Shown here: positions 10,735 through 21,947 of the stretch, piece by piece
How positions within the stretch are numbered: position 1 is the stretch's first letter
Layout: every line of letters begins with the position of its first letter
Source: Neodontobutis hainanensis
Lineage: Eukaryota; Chordata; Actinopteri; Gobiiformes; Odontobutidae
Length of the DNA stretch: 64,000 nt
NCBI GenBank assembly: GCA_024349245.1
Contig: JALDNG010001351.1
Span: 32,116 to 96,115 of the forward strand
Direction of reading: 5' to 3'
The notes under the pieces: model-generated
What the model was told of the DNA's origin: nothing
The model's database searches: none
Seen by the model: the letters and a program-made list of their open reading frames with translations, nothing else
Translations under genes and position numbers: made by a program

Positions 10735-11810
10735 ACCCCCGCATCGGCCATATGACTGTGCTATTGACTTGCTTCCTGGCCTCCTAGAGGCCGATTATAT
10801 TCATTATCCGCTCCTGAAAGAGAGGCCATGGACCTTCTTCATCACCAGCGGGGGCGGGTTTTTTCTTTGTGGGGAAGAAAGACGAGACTCTCCGACCTTG
10901 CGTTGATTACCGTGGACTTAATGAGATCACTGTAAAGAATAGGTATCCGCTTCCCCTTCTGACCTCCACCTTTGAACTGCTGGAGGGGGCAACAGTGTTT
11001 TCCAAATTGGATCTTCGCAACGCATACCACCTGGGTCGTATCCGAGAGGGGGACGAATGGAAGACAGCATTTAACACCTCGTCAGGTCATTATGAATATC
11101 TGGTGATGCCTTTTGGACTGACTAATGCTCCCGTCGTTTTCCAGAACCTGGTTAATGATGTGTTGCGGAACATGCTCGACCGGTTCGTATTTGTGTACCT
11201 GGATGATATCCTTATCTTTTCGAAGAATCACAAGGAGCATGTTTATCATGTCCAGTCAGTTCTTCAACGCCTGCTGGAGAATTTACTTTTTCTCAAGGCT
11301 GAAAAATGTGAATTTCATGTACCCAGCGCCTCTTTCCTGGGTTACATTGTCGCCCAGGGTAAAATTCAGATGGACCCTTCCAAGGTGTCGGCAGTATTGG
11401 ATTGGCCATCTCCGTGCAGTCGAAAGCAACTGCAACGCTTCTTGGGGTTTGCCAACTTCTGTAGACATTTCATCTGTGGCTATAGTACCTTGGCGGCTCC
11501 TCTGACAGCACTTACCTCATCTAAGCTTCCGTTCATCTGGTTCAGTGAAGTCGATTCAGCATTTCGGGACTTGAAGCTTCATTTTTCTTCAGCTCCAGTG
11601 CTTATCATCCCAAACTCTGCTAGTCAGTTTGTCGTAGAGGTGGATGCTTCTGACGTGGGAGTAGGCGCAGTTCTGTCCCAATGTTCCACTTCAGACCAGA
11701 AATGACACCCGTGTGCCTATTTTTCTCGTTGCCTGTCTCCGCTGAACAGAACTACGACATTGGTAATAGGGTGCTGCTGGCGTTAAGCTAACCTTGGAGG
11801 AATGGAAAAA
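10735..11810 (+). pseudogene. Gypsy RT and start of RNase H, truncated
   Basis: The lead-in HRPYDCAIDLLPG near 10745 is the conserved pre-RT segment of Sushi-type Gypsy. The open frame at 10869-11705 contains RPCVDYRGLNEIT, the FSKLDLRNAYH block, the catalytic YLDDILIFS (about 11197), FLGY and the connection domain FANFCRHFI. It then enters RNase H with VEVDASDVGVGAVLSQ. A TGA at 11703-11705 falls where W is expected. Reading resumes as HPCAYFSR and stops matching near 11800. The rest of RNase H, all of integrase and the 3' LTR are missing. Confidence 0.9.
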
Positions 11811-11835
11811 AACCCAATCTTTCATATTTCCAGGA

Positions 11836-12322
11836 TCAACATGAAAGGTTGGGTGAATCCGGAGAGTCCTCTGCTTTGTACAGAAAACTTTTGTGCAGAA
11901 AATGTAAGCCTTTTATACAGTTTTGATCTGACAGTTTAGCAATAACTCTTCCTGTGATCTTAGATGAGCCTTTGAAGATTTTTATTAACTCTGTGATGTC
12001 ATTCTGTAAGACGTTGGGACTTTCCCACCTGCTAGGCCCCTCTCCTCTCTGACCTTGAGCATCAGGCTCCCATGTCTCTATCTGGGCCTTCAATGTGTGT
12101 GTGTGCTTTAAACGTATCATGTTTTAAACCATACTCTTCTGACATTAAGTTTTCTTTCTTTTACATTAAAATGTTTCTAAATGTATTAATATAACATACA
12201 GTACGTGATTACACACCATGCATAAGTATAAACCATAAACACATAACATAGACTCATCATGCATAAATGAATAACTAACTTAACACACAGAAATAAGCAT
12301 ATAACATGAAAAATATACCACA
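11836..12322 (-). mobile_element. Retroviral-type LTR fragment, related to the LTR at 57193-57711
   Basis: Read on the minus strand it begins TGTGGTATAT. It shares dispersed blocks in the same order with the LTR at 57193-57711: a TTAxGTTAxTTATTCA block, a TATGCATGG block, GTATGGTTTAAA(A/T)CATGATA, and the TATA-box segment AAACTGTATAAAAG. The blocks are collinear but diverged, so the two are different copies or subfamilies. The right end (low coordinates) is truncated against Gypsy pol near 11815. No coding region is attached. Confidence 0.55.
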
Positions 12323-12384
12323 GGTGGGATAAGGCTTTTGCAAGTATTGTAGTTTCTACATTCATTAAAGATATAGGCCTATAG

Positions 12385-13090
12385 CATTACAAAGTTCTGG
12401 GTCCTTGTCCTTCATTTAAAAGGATACTAATGGGGTCTGTCTCAAAGTAGGGGAAGAAAGCCCTGTGAAAGCGCCTCAGTATGCAATAATGGGATGTTTG
12501 GCTGAACATGTCTCGCTGAACATGGAAAAACTCGAAACCCATCTGGACCTGGTGCCTTATTACTCTGCATGTTACGTAAGGCCAGGAAAGCTCCTGTGTT
12601 GTCAAAACTGAGTCTAATTCAGTAACCACCTCTGGCCACATACTGGGGAAATCAAGGTCACCTAAAAATGTGGAATATCTGTTGGATCTGATGCCAGTTC
12701 AGAGCTATACAACAAATGTGTAAAAAGATGAGAAAACTGAATTGACTAAAGCTAGTTCCTCCAAACGCGTGCCTGACTCATCTTTAATGCGAGGAAGCCG
12801 CTTGTTGGCGTAACTTGTGAGCCAGTAATCTTCTGGACTTATCACCATGTTCATAATATTTAGTGATTGAATGTGGCAAAAGAAGTTCAGCTTTGGTTGT
12901 TGTGACCAAATCATGCTCTGTTTTTAGAGTTGTTTGCAATTGTTGATTCACAGAGGCTATGTCAAAAGAGAGCCTTCACAAAAGTTGATGCACATAATTT
13001 CCCCAACTGTGCAGAATACGAGATGACCTGGCCTTGTAAATAGGCTTTTAAAGATTCCCACAACAGTGCAGCTAAAATTGGTTCTGATTC
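12385..13090 (-). mobile_element. L1-type LINE ORF2 fragment
   Basis: Minus-strand frames at 12705-12914 and 12387-12641 read like the endonuclease-to-RT linker and early RT of L1 ORF2. Examples are NKRLPRIKDESGTRLEE, and later a QMGFEFF segment followed by ETDPISILLNEGQGP. Several frame breaks separate them. The family call rests on overall resemblance only. Confidence 0.4.
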
Positions 13091-13236
13091 AGACTGATTA
13101 AGAGTGATAAAATCATCAATCACGTTTGTATTGAATTAATGGAATTTACCATCTGCAAATAGCAATGTATTAAATTTACATTGGATTCTAACCAAGCACT
13201 TGCTTGTTTATAATTCTATCTGTGTGATAGGTCTCA

Positions 13237-13490
13237 GTCACTCGGGAGGAGCTCAAAGTAGAGCAGCTGCTCCTCCATATCGAGAGGAGCCAGCTGAGGT
13301 GGCTCAGGCATCTGTTTTGGATGCCTCCTGGACGCCTCCCTAGGGAGGTGTTCCGGGCATGTCCCACCGGGAGGAGACCCCAGGAAGACCTAGGACACGC
13401 TGGAGGGACTATGTCTCTCGGCTGGCCTGGGAATGCCTCGGTATCCCCCCGGAAGAGCTGGAAGAAGTTCTCTGGACTCCACCCAAACTG
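13237..13490 (+). mobile_element. RTE/Rex3-type LINE 3' fragment
   Basis: The plus strand contains the familiar fish Rex3/RTE tail. It encodes LRWLRHLFWMPPGRLPREVF, a PTGRRP motif, and RTRWRDYVSRLAWECLGIPP across two frames. It merges on the right into the duplicated block that starts near 13481. Confidence 0.75.
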
Positions 13491-13924
13491 TGGAGAACAT
13501 ATTTAGCAGGAACTGTTTGTCCAAAGTAAGTGTAATTGTGTCAGAGGTTCAGGGGTAGAGTGGGTGATCTGTCAAAGATCACAACATGTCCCTCTCATGT
13601 TGTGTAAGTTAAGTTCTAAGTTTTAGAGGCAGCAGTGTCAGGAGCTAGAGCAGATGGTCCACTAACTGAAGGGTGGCTGGTGCAATCCCCAGCTCTTCTC
13701 TTTATGTTTTTAAAGCCAAAGGTAAGAAACACTGTTATTTATTTGATCTTGACTGTCTTATTCCAAATTTGTTTTCTTTTCACATAAAAGGCTGTGACGG
13801 CCAAAAGAAAGGTATCCAGTGACATGAACAGCGTTGGATATAGTCACATTGTTATATTTTATACCGTCTAATAAATTATTTCTGTGGTAAAGAACTGTTT
13901 CATGCATCTAAACTCTACTTTTAG

Positions 13925-14449
13925 CATCCAGAAACAGAGAAGAAGTCTAATCCTGCCAGAGTGTGACCTGTCCCCAACATGATCCAGTTCAGGAGAAGAG
14001 GATAAAAGCCAGAGTGCTAATCTCAAAAACAAGTGAGAAGGCCTTCTACCTCAAATCTATTATCTCAGCTGTTACACTGAAGAAACAGTTTTAACAGATG
14101 TCTTTTATTTTCTGCAGGAAATCTAAAAATGTATTTTCTGATGACATCCTTGTCTGCTAAAGTCATAAGAACACAGTGGTAAGAAAAAATAAACTGTATT
14201 GTATTTTTTGTGTGCTCCTGAAGAAACTTTCTGTCCATTAATAACTGTTTGTTTGTAGTTGCAAAGGAAGGGTGCAGGAATGGAAAAGGTCCCGTGAAGC
14301 CACTGGAGGAAGCCCACCCTTCTTCACATCAAGACTAACAAACACTGCATCAGTGTCTCCACATGAGACAACAGCACAAAGAGCATTTGATGAAGGGATG
14401 AAGGGAGAATAACAAGACTAAAATGAAAATTGTTTCAGAATTAAATAAA
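13925..14449 (+). pseudogene. 3' exons of an unknown plus-strand gene (copy 1)
   Basis: Three blocks correspond to those at 42880-43423. They are a block after TTTTAG near 13925, one after TCTGCAG near 14119, and a terminal block near 14265-14412 with AATAAA at 14444-14449. The terminal block has an open frame of nearly 50 codons, containing SREATGGSPPFFTSRLTNTA and ending FDEGMKGE-stop. The partner copy preserves the same frame. The acceptor before the last block reads GCAAAGG here but GCAGAGG in the partner, so the AG is lost. The earlier blocks contain stops in the frames I tried. The gene is not recognised. It lies tail-to-tail with the LRR/EF-hand gene. Confidence 0.45.
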
Positions 14450-14980
14450 TTACATTAAAGTACAAACATTTTGAATTTATTTATAAAATCATATGAATTT
14501 ATTTATTTATTTTAAACGATTACTACTGACAGAACCACACAAACCTTTCTGCACAAAGAAGCCTATTTCAGAAACACTTGTATGTCTTGCTTCACAGTAT
14601 CCATATTATATAGAAAGTTAATTCAAAATACTTTACACATTTTATAAAATGCATCAATACACCCAAACTAAAAAGCTAAACAGTCATCAGAACATTTGGA
14701 GAGTGATGCAAAATTGACGTTGATTACTCTCTTCTGGAAATAAAATAAATGTGTTCAAAGTTCACCAAAACTTTCTGTGTTAGATTCTTGGGAAAGTATA
14801 AATACTGCTAGAAAAAAGCTATTTTAACAGGACATAAATTGAATAAGTTTTAAAGGTAATTATGTGGTTCCCAGGAATATAAATACAATAAAACAATGTA
14901 CATTATTTTGTTTCAAAAATTAAAGAGTAAATTGTAAGTATACCAGTACCAATTGAGGAGAAAATCAACACTGGCCTATA

Positions 14981-16380
14981 CTATTTAGTAGATTGTGTTG
15001 GTTTCTTTGAGTCTTTATCCAGGGTTTTCTTTTTCTTCTTCTTCACTTTCTTGCTTTTGGGTTTGACCTCTGGCAGCTTGGGGTTCAAAGATGGCCCAGA
15101 CCTGGTCAGGTCAGAAGTCTGGCTCATCTCAGGATCCGAGCAAACACCCTGGGCAGAGAGTGACTTTGCCCGGGTGGAGAGGGAACCATCCAGCAGGTCA
15201 GGCTGGGAGAAGGACCTCATGGCTGGTGAACTGCTGGGTCTGTAATGTGTGCTACTTCCTAACATGGGGAGGTGGATGTGTTCATTTCTGATGTAACGGC
15301 TGCTGTAGGACATGACAACATGTTGCCAGGAACTCAGAGGGGTGGCAGAGAAGGGGTGGGCCCTGGCGAAGTCCTCTTTGGCTCCTGGAGACATGACCAC
15401 AGAGCCATGTGGCGTGACTGCCTCCACGGCGGTCTGAAAGGTTTTAAGGATACGGTCGTGTTTCTGTTTTTCCTTCTTCTGCCGGGATTCCACCTTCTTC
15501 AGATGGCGTCGGTGATCCCTCATCGTCTGTTTTCTTGTATCTGCTAGTCCCCTGCAGGAATAAAAATGTCCCATTGATGGCATCTGTAACATGTCACTGA
15601 TGTCTCGAGAAGTCATTCAAATTGTGACTCACCTGTAATCTACCATTCCTGTCCTGGTCAAGTCTCTGAATCAGCTCCTCTCTCTGGTACCGATCCTAAA
15701 GTAGTGTTGATCGCTATTAACAAAAACAAGTTTTAAAGACACATTTTGGCATGCTTTTAATTACTGTAATAAATGTCTATGACTAGTGCTGTTGACAAAA
15801 GATTAAGAAACACATAAGTAAAATATCATAAAATTATTTTTAAAGGCAAAAAAATAAAATCACAAACCTGCCCCTCTTTCTGAACTCACAACTGGATCTC
15901 ATGGTGCCATCTTTGTCAATATTTTGAAAGAAATCACAAAGTCGCAGCTTGCGCCCATCTAAATAATCTTTAAAAAAATTCAGAGAGGACATAGTATATT
16001 AACACCAACAACAATGTATAAACAAGAACAGATCTAAGGTAACGATAGTGTATGACAAAACGGACCTGGAGGACTTTCATTGGATCAACAGGTTTTGGGG
16101 ACTTCTTGGCAATAAAGCCTCTCACCCCACCATACTAAACATCCAGACTGGGCTGACATGTCGGCTCCAACAGATGCACAAAGCTCTCATTTACCAGAAC
16201 GCTCTGATTGTTACACATAACAGTTTTTCTATTATAATTATGACACTACACATGGAACATTGATACTCTTTAAGGTTCACTCACACAAATGTTCATTTCC
16301 TCCAGTGCACTTCTCGGTGAGTTCTTCACAACATTGACCAAAGCAAGAGCTCCCTCTACTGTTAAAGAGTTGTAGGCCAG
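14981..16380 (-). pseudogene. LRRC74-like leucine-rich-repeat/EF-hand gene, 3' exons (copy 1)
   Basis: Five minus-strand exons with GT..AG sites are visible. Exon 16285-16380 is a leucine-rich repeat (LAYNSLTVEGALALVNVV). Exon 16066-16203 contains GGVRGFIAKKSPKPVDPMK but has one in-frame TAG. Exon 15868-15967 is EF-hand-like (DFFQNIDKDGT). Exon 15633-15695 holds a second EF-like loop (RLDQDRNGRLQ). Exon 14981-15551 is the basic C-terminal tail (ADTRKQTMRDHRRHLKKVES; ends in Lys-rich runs). Splicing 15633-15695 to the last exon puts the tail out of frame. Comparison with the partner copy suggests loss of one ACAGG repeat in the loop. The stop and the frameshift make this a pseudogene or an assembly-damaged gene. 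The LRRC74A/B name is from memory of the domain layout. Upstream LRR exons are not visible. Confidence 0.65.
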
Positions 16381-16429
16381 CTGTAGGATAAAAACATTAA
16401 AAATTATTTTTCACACCCACACAGTTATT

Positions 16430-16565
16430 ATTATTATTATTATTAATATATATTTATTTTATTGGGACAGTGAATGTTAATGAACACACATGAGCCACAA
16501 CAACATGAATGTAAACATGCCTAGTTTCCATCCATTGTCCCAACATCTGTTTGTGACTGACTCAG
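16430..16565. repeat. Interspersed fish repeat, shared with 58500-58640
   Basis: After a (TTA)n run, the sequence GTTAATGAACACACATGAG, a CAACATGAATG block and TTTCCATCCATTGTCCCAAC recur in the same order at 58545-58635. It has no coding capacity. The class is unknown; it could be a SINE or the 3' end of a LINE. Confidence 0.55.
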
Positions 16566-16744
16566 GAATGTATTCTCAGCATAAACACTTTGACGTTGTG
16601 TCACCGTTCAGCCACAAATGCACAGTACACCCAGTGTAAGTGGGAGTGATGCCAGAATAGCATATTGTTTTAGTTTGAGTCAGAATCTATGAGGGCTATA
16701 AATATTCCGATGTGCGTGTGAGTGTAGACATCACATCAGTAAAG

Positions 16745-16940
16745 TAAACAGAACTATCAAGGGGGAGGGTGGGACCAGGTACTGGTTGCTGTGGCACTGT
16801 GTGCAGGTCCAAAGTCCTGTTGGAAAATGAAATCTGCATTTCCATAAAGTTGGTCAGCAGCAGGAAACATGAAGTGCTTGAACTTCCTGGTATACGGCTG
16901 CGTTGACCTTGGACCAACACCAGCAGATGACATGTCAACT
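16745..16940 (-). mobile_element. Tc1-type transposase fragment
   Basis: The minus strand matches the transposase core of the Tc1 element at 31280-32498. Shared blocks include CATCTGCTGGTGTTGGTCCA, AAGGTCAACGCAGCCGTAT, TGCTGACCAACTT and CAACCAGTACCTGG. The block encoding FQQDxxPAH-type residues is recognisable across two frames. No inverted repeats flank it. Confidence 0.75.
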
Positions 16941-18160
16941 AAAAACTATGAAACTTTTTCTCAAAATATGGGGTTAAAAATCATTAAAATGATAATCCTA
17001 AATTAATTTCTACTGGTTCTAGATAAAAACAATAAAACTAACCTCTTGTGTCTATTTATTCAAAATACTTCTCAAATATACAGGGCTCAGTGGTAAAAAC
17101 ATCTGAGGGTCAGTGGCTCTGGGCCATGGCAGAGATTTAACACATTTGATCATTTGTTGTGAATCTAAACATTAGACACTTACAACGTGGTGGAAGTGGC
17201 TCAGAAGCTTTGCCTAAAAAAAGAGAACTCATGCTGTTGTCTGTGGTGCGTCCCACTCAATGACGAGACAAGCTATCCATCCAGCCAATCAGAGAAGAGA
17301 GAGACTTGTGTTAGAGCAGCATGTGACAGGGAAATGACTGGACACGTCAGCTGATGTCTTCCGTTCTTGAAAAACACTGACAGTGAAAACTGTCTCATCA
17401 AAAACAAACTCAGGGCCAGACGTGAGGTCATTAATGATAAATATAACAGTTCTATAAACAGAGACAGTGGACAGGTCAGAGTTAATATAAAACCAACAGA
17501 AATATTCAAGAGCCTTTTACCTGAAGAATGAAGGTTTGTTTTGACAATAATGTGTTAAAGAGATATCTTTATGTTTACTCTAACATTGTGTCAAACTTGT
17601 TTATCTACAAAGGAAGTGCTGCACAAATCAAAGTGTTGTAGACTGGCCAGAATATCATTATTGTGTCTCCTGTAATGAACTCCGAGAAACATGTCACAGT
17701 CTCTTTATATTAGAACAGTCCCTCAGTATTTTTGAGGTCTTTGGTTTTGACTCTTCAGCTGTGGAGCTGCATGGATCTGAAATTGAGTTTCAGTTTAAAC
17801 AGAGCAACATGAGGTCAATGAAAAGGTTTTATGTTTATGACCCTGTTCACACTCGGAGTATTTCTGCTCAGGATGAGAACATATATTTATTTTTAGTTGT
17901 CTTTATGATGCATGGTTAGTCCCTCCAAGAGCAAGAGCAGATATGAGCCAACGCATTAGGGTTGGGTTTTGTGCCAAACTCACAAACAGGTTCCTCTCAC
18001 AGGACACAGACGAGCGGAACAGAAGTGAAGACAGTCAGTCAATAATGAAATGAACAGTCGCTCTGCAAAAGCATTAAAACACATTGAAACTCAAAATAAT
18101 ACACAATATTTCCACATTATTTTGAAGAAGAATCTAATAATGTGAGTGTGACATTTCTTT
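16941..18160. other. Intergenic or intronic stretch
   Basis: I see no coding exons and no recognisable mobile element. It separates the LRR/EF-hand exons from the tandem array that begins at 18161. Confidence 0.4.
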
Positions 18161-18228
18161 GAGTCAAGGAGGTTTTATTAAAGAAAGGTTTTTAAAAGAT
18201 TATTTTATTTTACAGCAAAGGAGCTCAC

Positions 18229-18817
18229 CAATGTTGGGGTTGAAGATTTCCTGGTGGCGTCTCACACTCCTCAAGCTGCAGCTGGAGCTTGATCAACTCA
18301 CGCCGTGTCACCAGCACCAGGTTCTTGTCTCAGGTCTTCTCCAGTGCATCCAGTGTGCTCACCATGGTTGTTATCTGAAATTAAAATTAAAATAATCAGA
18401 TGACCACTCCCAATTTAATTTAATCAAACACTTGACACTGACACACTGTGACAGCTGGCCGTATACTTACCTCTACATGCAAAGATTCAAAGACCCATGG
18501 TGGAGCTTTTGATTAAAAGCTGCAGGTCTTGAATCAACGCCTCCACTTGTTTAATCTCCACCTTTATCACCTCCAAGTCTGCTTCGTTGTAGTCGTCTGG
18601 GTTCTTCTCTAGCGCCTCAGCTTCACAATCTTCTCTGCATATGACGTCATCTCATACTCTTCAAGCTGAAATGTGCAAGAAATGTGTCAGAAAATACTGC
18701 AAAATATACAAGCTTACAAAATATGTACACACCTTCCCTAATTCAATCTCCAATCTGTAGGAGCTCTCCCCCGCTGTTTCCTCGACCACCACCAGGTCTT
18801 TGATGGGAAAGGTAGAA
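18229..18817 (-). pseudogene. Coiled-coil exon triplet A, unit 1
   Basis: Minus-strand exons with consensus sites: exon 1 at 18733-18817, exon 2 at 18471-18665, exon 3 at 18229-18374 (85 + 195 + 146 = 426 bp, a multiple of three). Exon 1 encodes STFPIKDLVVVEETA and YRLEIELGK. Exon 2 encodes LEEYE, then, after a one-base frameshift, DDYNEADLEVIKVEIKQVEA. Exon 3 encodes TLDALEK, a TGA, and DKNLVLVTRRELIKLQLQLE. It reads as a long charged helix, probably a coiled coil. The frameshift and stop indicate a pseudogene. I do not recognise the gene. Triplet B is a paralogue. Confidence 0.55.
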
Positions 18818-20381
18818 CTGGGAAGGAATGCATCACAGGTACAACTTCCACTACTTCCTGTCTCATTCCTCGTAGCCCCCTCACTCCACATGCCTACACG
18901 CTGAGGAATGTGAGCACATGAAAATAGGTCAGTCTCAAAGTAAAAAAAAAATAACATGAATAAGTGGATCTAAGGGGTGCCATACATACCCCGAGGCCAA
19001 TGTGGAGCTGAGCAATGCTAAGAAATACAGAGTGCCAATCATTCAGCAGCAGTCACAATCCCTTATGAATGAGAACAGCTGCAGGTTTTCAGGTTTTATT
19101 TACAGGAGCCTTGTGAAAGCACTCAACTAATGCTGAACATGTTATTGTTCACAGCAATATTTCACAAAACACACAAAGAGGCCATCTTGTTCAAGCAATT
19201 AATAAGTGCATCAAAATGTGAAGATGAATGAGGCATTCTAACATCTGACTAATTTCCCATGTGATGGAAAATGTAGCAAAGATAGGCTAGTACTCCTCTT
19301 TCAGTACAAAAACAAAATACAAACAATAACCTGGGGTGGATTTACAGGAGAGACATTATAATTGGCCATTGTATAAAACAAAAAACAGCATTGTTTTTCA
19401 CCTAAATGTGCACTTGAACATCATATGTTGCAGGCCTGCAGTAGGTAAGTCAGGAGAGGGGGGATTGTGACCAAAACACTGGTCTGTCCACGGACCAGAC
19501 AGACAACACAGACTGTTTTTTTGGCCGTTTTGTGTTCCGTGCAATGATTTGTGCAGTGGCCCGTCTGCTCCGTGCATGGTCTCTGGGGTGGTCTCTACAA
19601 ACATTCCTTGTGGTCAGTGCTAGTGATATAGGCCCAAAAGACTGGAATAGATATGAACTGAAAAAATATAAAGGTGCTAAAAATTACCATTGCAGTTTGC
19701 TAGTGTGGCGCTGCGAGAAGGGTTGGTGGTTATAGTCTAGCAGAATAAAGATGGAAATATAAATTCAAATCGCCACCTGGGGATGGACCAGGAACTATTG
19801 TACACATAGGAGATTGTGGAAAAAAGGACACACAAGGAAATATCTGATTTAAAAAGGACAGAGACGTGTTTCACAAATAACCAAATTATTAAAATAGATT
19901 TAAAATGATTACTCTAAAAACTGAAAAGAGGTAGAACAAAACCGATTACCCAAAATATATTTTTATTATTACTTTGTTAAAAATTTCTAAAATGGTTGCA
20001 GAAGTACAAAAACGTTCAAAAATGTTAAGCGAAAGATAGCTATATGGGGCCGCCTCTGGAAAGCAGACTACTTTAAGGCGGTGCCCAGGGTGCCACCTTA
20101 AACTCACCTTTGTGGACACAGACACGGCAAAGACAAGGTGCAAACTAAACTTGTGACCCAGTGCACTAACTCACATGCATAAGTGGGGAGACCTCACCCA
20201 TGTGCCCTGCTCAACCACCAGGAGAGCTCCCAGCGTCACGAGAAAATATAAAAACAAGTTAACCAAAGGGCGAAACCCAGTTGCAACACAACAATAAAAA
20301 CATCACAGTATCAACAGAAACCAAAACAGCAGAAAACAGCAGCAGACTAGCCAACCTGTAAAAAAAAAAATCATTACTTTA

Positions 20382-20883
20382 TGTAAGGATCCCCGTTAAA
20401 CAAAGGGACCTGAACATAAATCAAAAAGCCATACACAACTAAAGCTCAAACTGTCTATTTAAAATAAGAATCAAGGGAGAACAAAAAGCGGTGATGGGTC
20501 GGACAAAATGAACAAAAGAGGGCAACAAGCCGAGTCAGCCCGCCATTGGACCGTCGTACCCGACTTGCCTCCTCTGTCCCTGCCTAACCAATCCTAACCC
20601 TTAAAGTAAAACAACAAACCGTTAAAACAGGACCACCTCGCCCATCACCTAAAAGAACTAACTGAAAACATAAAAGAGGAGCTGAACGTCTAAGCTGCCC
20701 CTGGCATCGACAGCAGCACAACCAGGAGGCGGAGCTTAGCCGGAAACACAGAGCGAAGCAGAGGCGAGAAGCCGGCCTCAACATCCTCCTTATAAAGGGT
20801 AGCAGCCAATCAGGAGCCCAGACCAGACACACCCCACTCCTCCTGCAGGTGGAACACACAGACAATTACATGCATTTGTAACA
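20382..20883 (-). mobile_element. Solo-type LTR of the 47-kb Gmr1-like family, unit 1
   Basis: The plus strand starts TGTAAGGATC and ends GCATTTGTAACA. It shares GGGACCTGAACATAAA, CCGTTAAAACAGGACCACC, CTTATAAAGGGTAGCAGCCA and ACAATTACATGCAT with the 3' LTR at 47091-47428. It contains an extra block of roughly 150 bp between the shared parts. Orientation follows the 47-kb element, with the TATAAGGAGG promoter-like box on the minus strand. No target-site duplication is visible. Confidence 0.75.
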
Positions 20884-20999
20884 GAGTCCTTTGTGCTCAA
20901 GTCCGAGGCAAGTCTCGAGTCCTTGTGTTTGAGAATAAAGGAGTCCAAGTTTGAGTCAGAGCAATAAAAATGAAGTCCAAGTCCGAGTCGAGGCACAAA

Positions 21000-21640
21000 A
21001 CTGATCTTGATGACTACTCCATCTCTGCCCACAACACCAATGCCCTGCACAAGAAGGGCCAGAGTCGCCTCCTCCTTCTGAGGGACAACATGAAAATAGC
21101 TAAAGTCATCCCAATCTAAAATGTAATTATATAAAATATGAAACAGAAATGGCTGTAATTGAGCTGGTTGAAAAAATAACATCTACAATAAAAATAAAAA
21201 TCCGTAAATGGAATTTTCATAGACTTGAAGAAAGCCTTCGACACCATTGATCACAAAGTTCTGTTAAGAAAACCTGAAAGATATGGCATCAGGGGCATTG
21301 TATAAAGATGGATTGGTGACATTTTATTCTAAATAAAAGAGATATTCACCCAACAAACAAGCTGCTCATAAACTCTAACTTACTGAAATGTAATCACTTA
21401 GTCAAATTTAAAATAGCAAAAATAATGTTTAAAATAAGACAGAACCTGTTTTAGATGAACTCTGCTCTGACGAACACTCGTGTTCAGTAAACTCAGATCA
21501 CAACAACGTCAAACAGACATGTCTGTCTGTTCAGAAAGTTAAACTGTGGAATAGTCAAGAACTAAAACATCTATAAAAAGCTTCAAGAAATGACTTAAAA
21601 GAAACAGATCTCACAATTTAAAGTTCTTTGTTCTTTCTTT
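21000..21640 (+). mobile_element. Chimeric LINE RT fragments, unit 1
   Basis: A short piece near 21003-21065 encodes DDYSISAHNTNALHKKGQSR, like a Rex1-type RT tail. It joins directly to MKIAKVIPI, then VIELVEKIT, then GIFIDLKKAFDTIDHKVLL (RT block with the first catalytic Asp), and a C-terminal piece including VKLWNS. Large internal parts are missing and there are stops. The same fragment recurs in units 2 and 3. Confidence 0.65.
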
Positions 21641-21947
21641 AAGTATGTTAAAATAATTCAGTGTTAGTTGTTTTTGTGTTATATTTGTGAAAAATAAACT
21701 AGTAAGCTATGATGCAGGAAGGGGCTTCTTAGAATGAAGCATGTGTAGTTGGTGTAGAACCTAATATAACCTAATATGCTTGGACTAGAGTAACCAGAGC
21801 ACCAGTACACGGACTCACGCTCTGGAATGGGCTTGAGTCTTTTCCCCTCCTCCATATGTGCACCCTGAACTTAGATGAGCATTGAGCTGGCTCACGATGG
21901 CTTACTGACTCTAACAATGCCAGTGTGTGCAGAACATTTGCAAAAAC

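Larger units (their letters stand above)
13481..16380. repeat. LRR/EF-hand segmental duplication, copy 1
   Basis: Order and sequence match 42280-46390: the CTCCACCCAAACTGTGGAGAAC block, a TTCAGGGGTAGAGTGGGTGATC block, plus-strand 3' exons, then the minus-strand LRR/EF-hand exons. This copy is the better preserved. The partner has an internal deletion in the terminal exon and an L1 insertion. Divergence is clearly greater than between the 6.49-kb or 4.34-kb repeats, so this duplication is older. Confidence 0.85.

Noticed and set aside
18661..18957. 98-codon minus-strand ORF repeated in all three array units
   Set aside because: It reads from intron through exon 1 of triplet A and past its splice donor; only 18733-18817 is exon. 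The repetition is due to the array.
19398..19604. Minus ORFs near 19.4-19.6, 23.7-24.0 and 28.1-28.4 kb
   Set aside because: The overlapping frames differ between units by single indels and none has a recognisable motif, so no coding constraint is visible.
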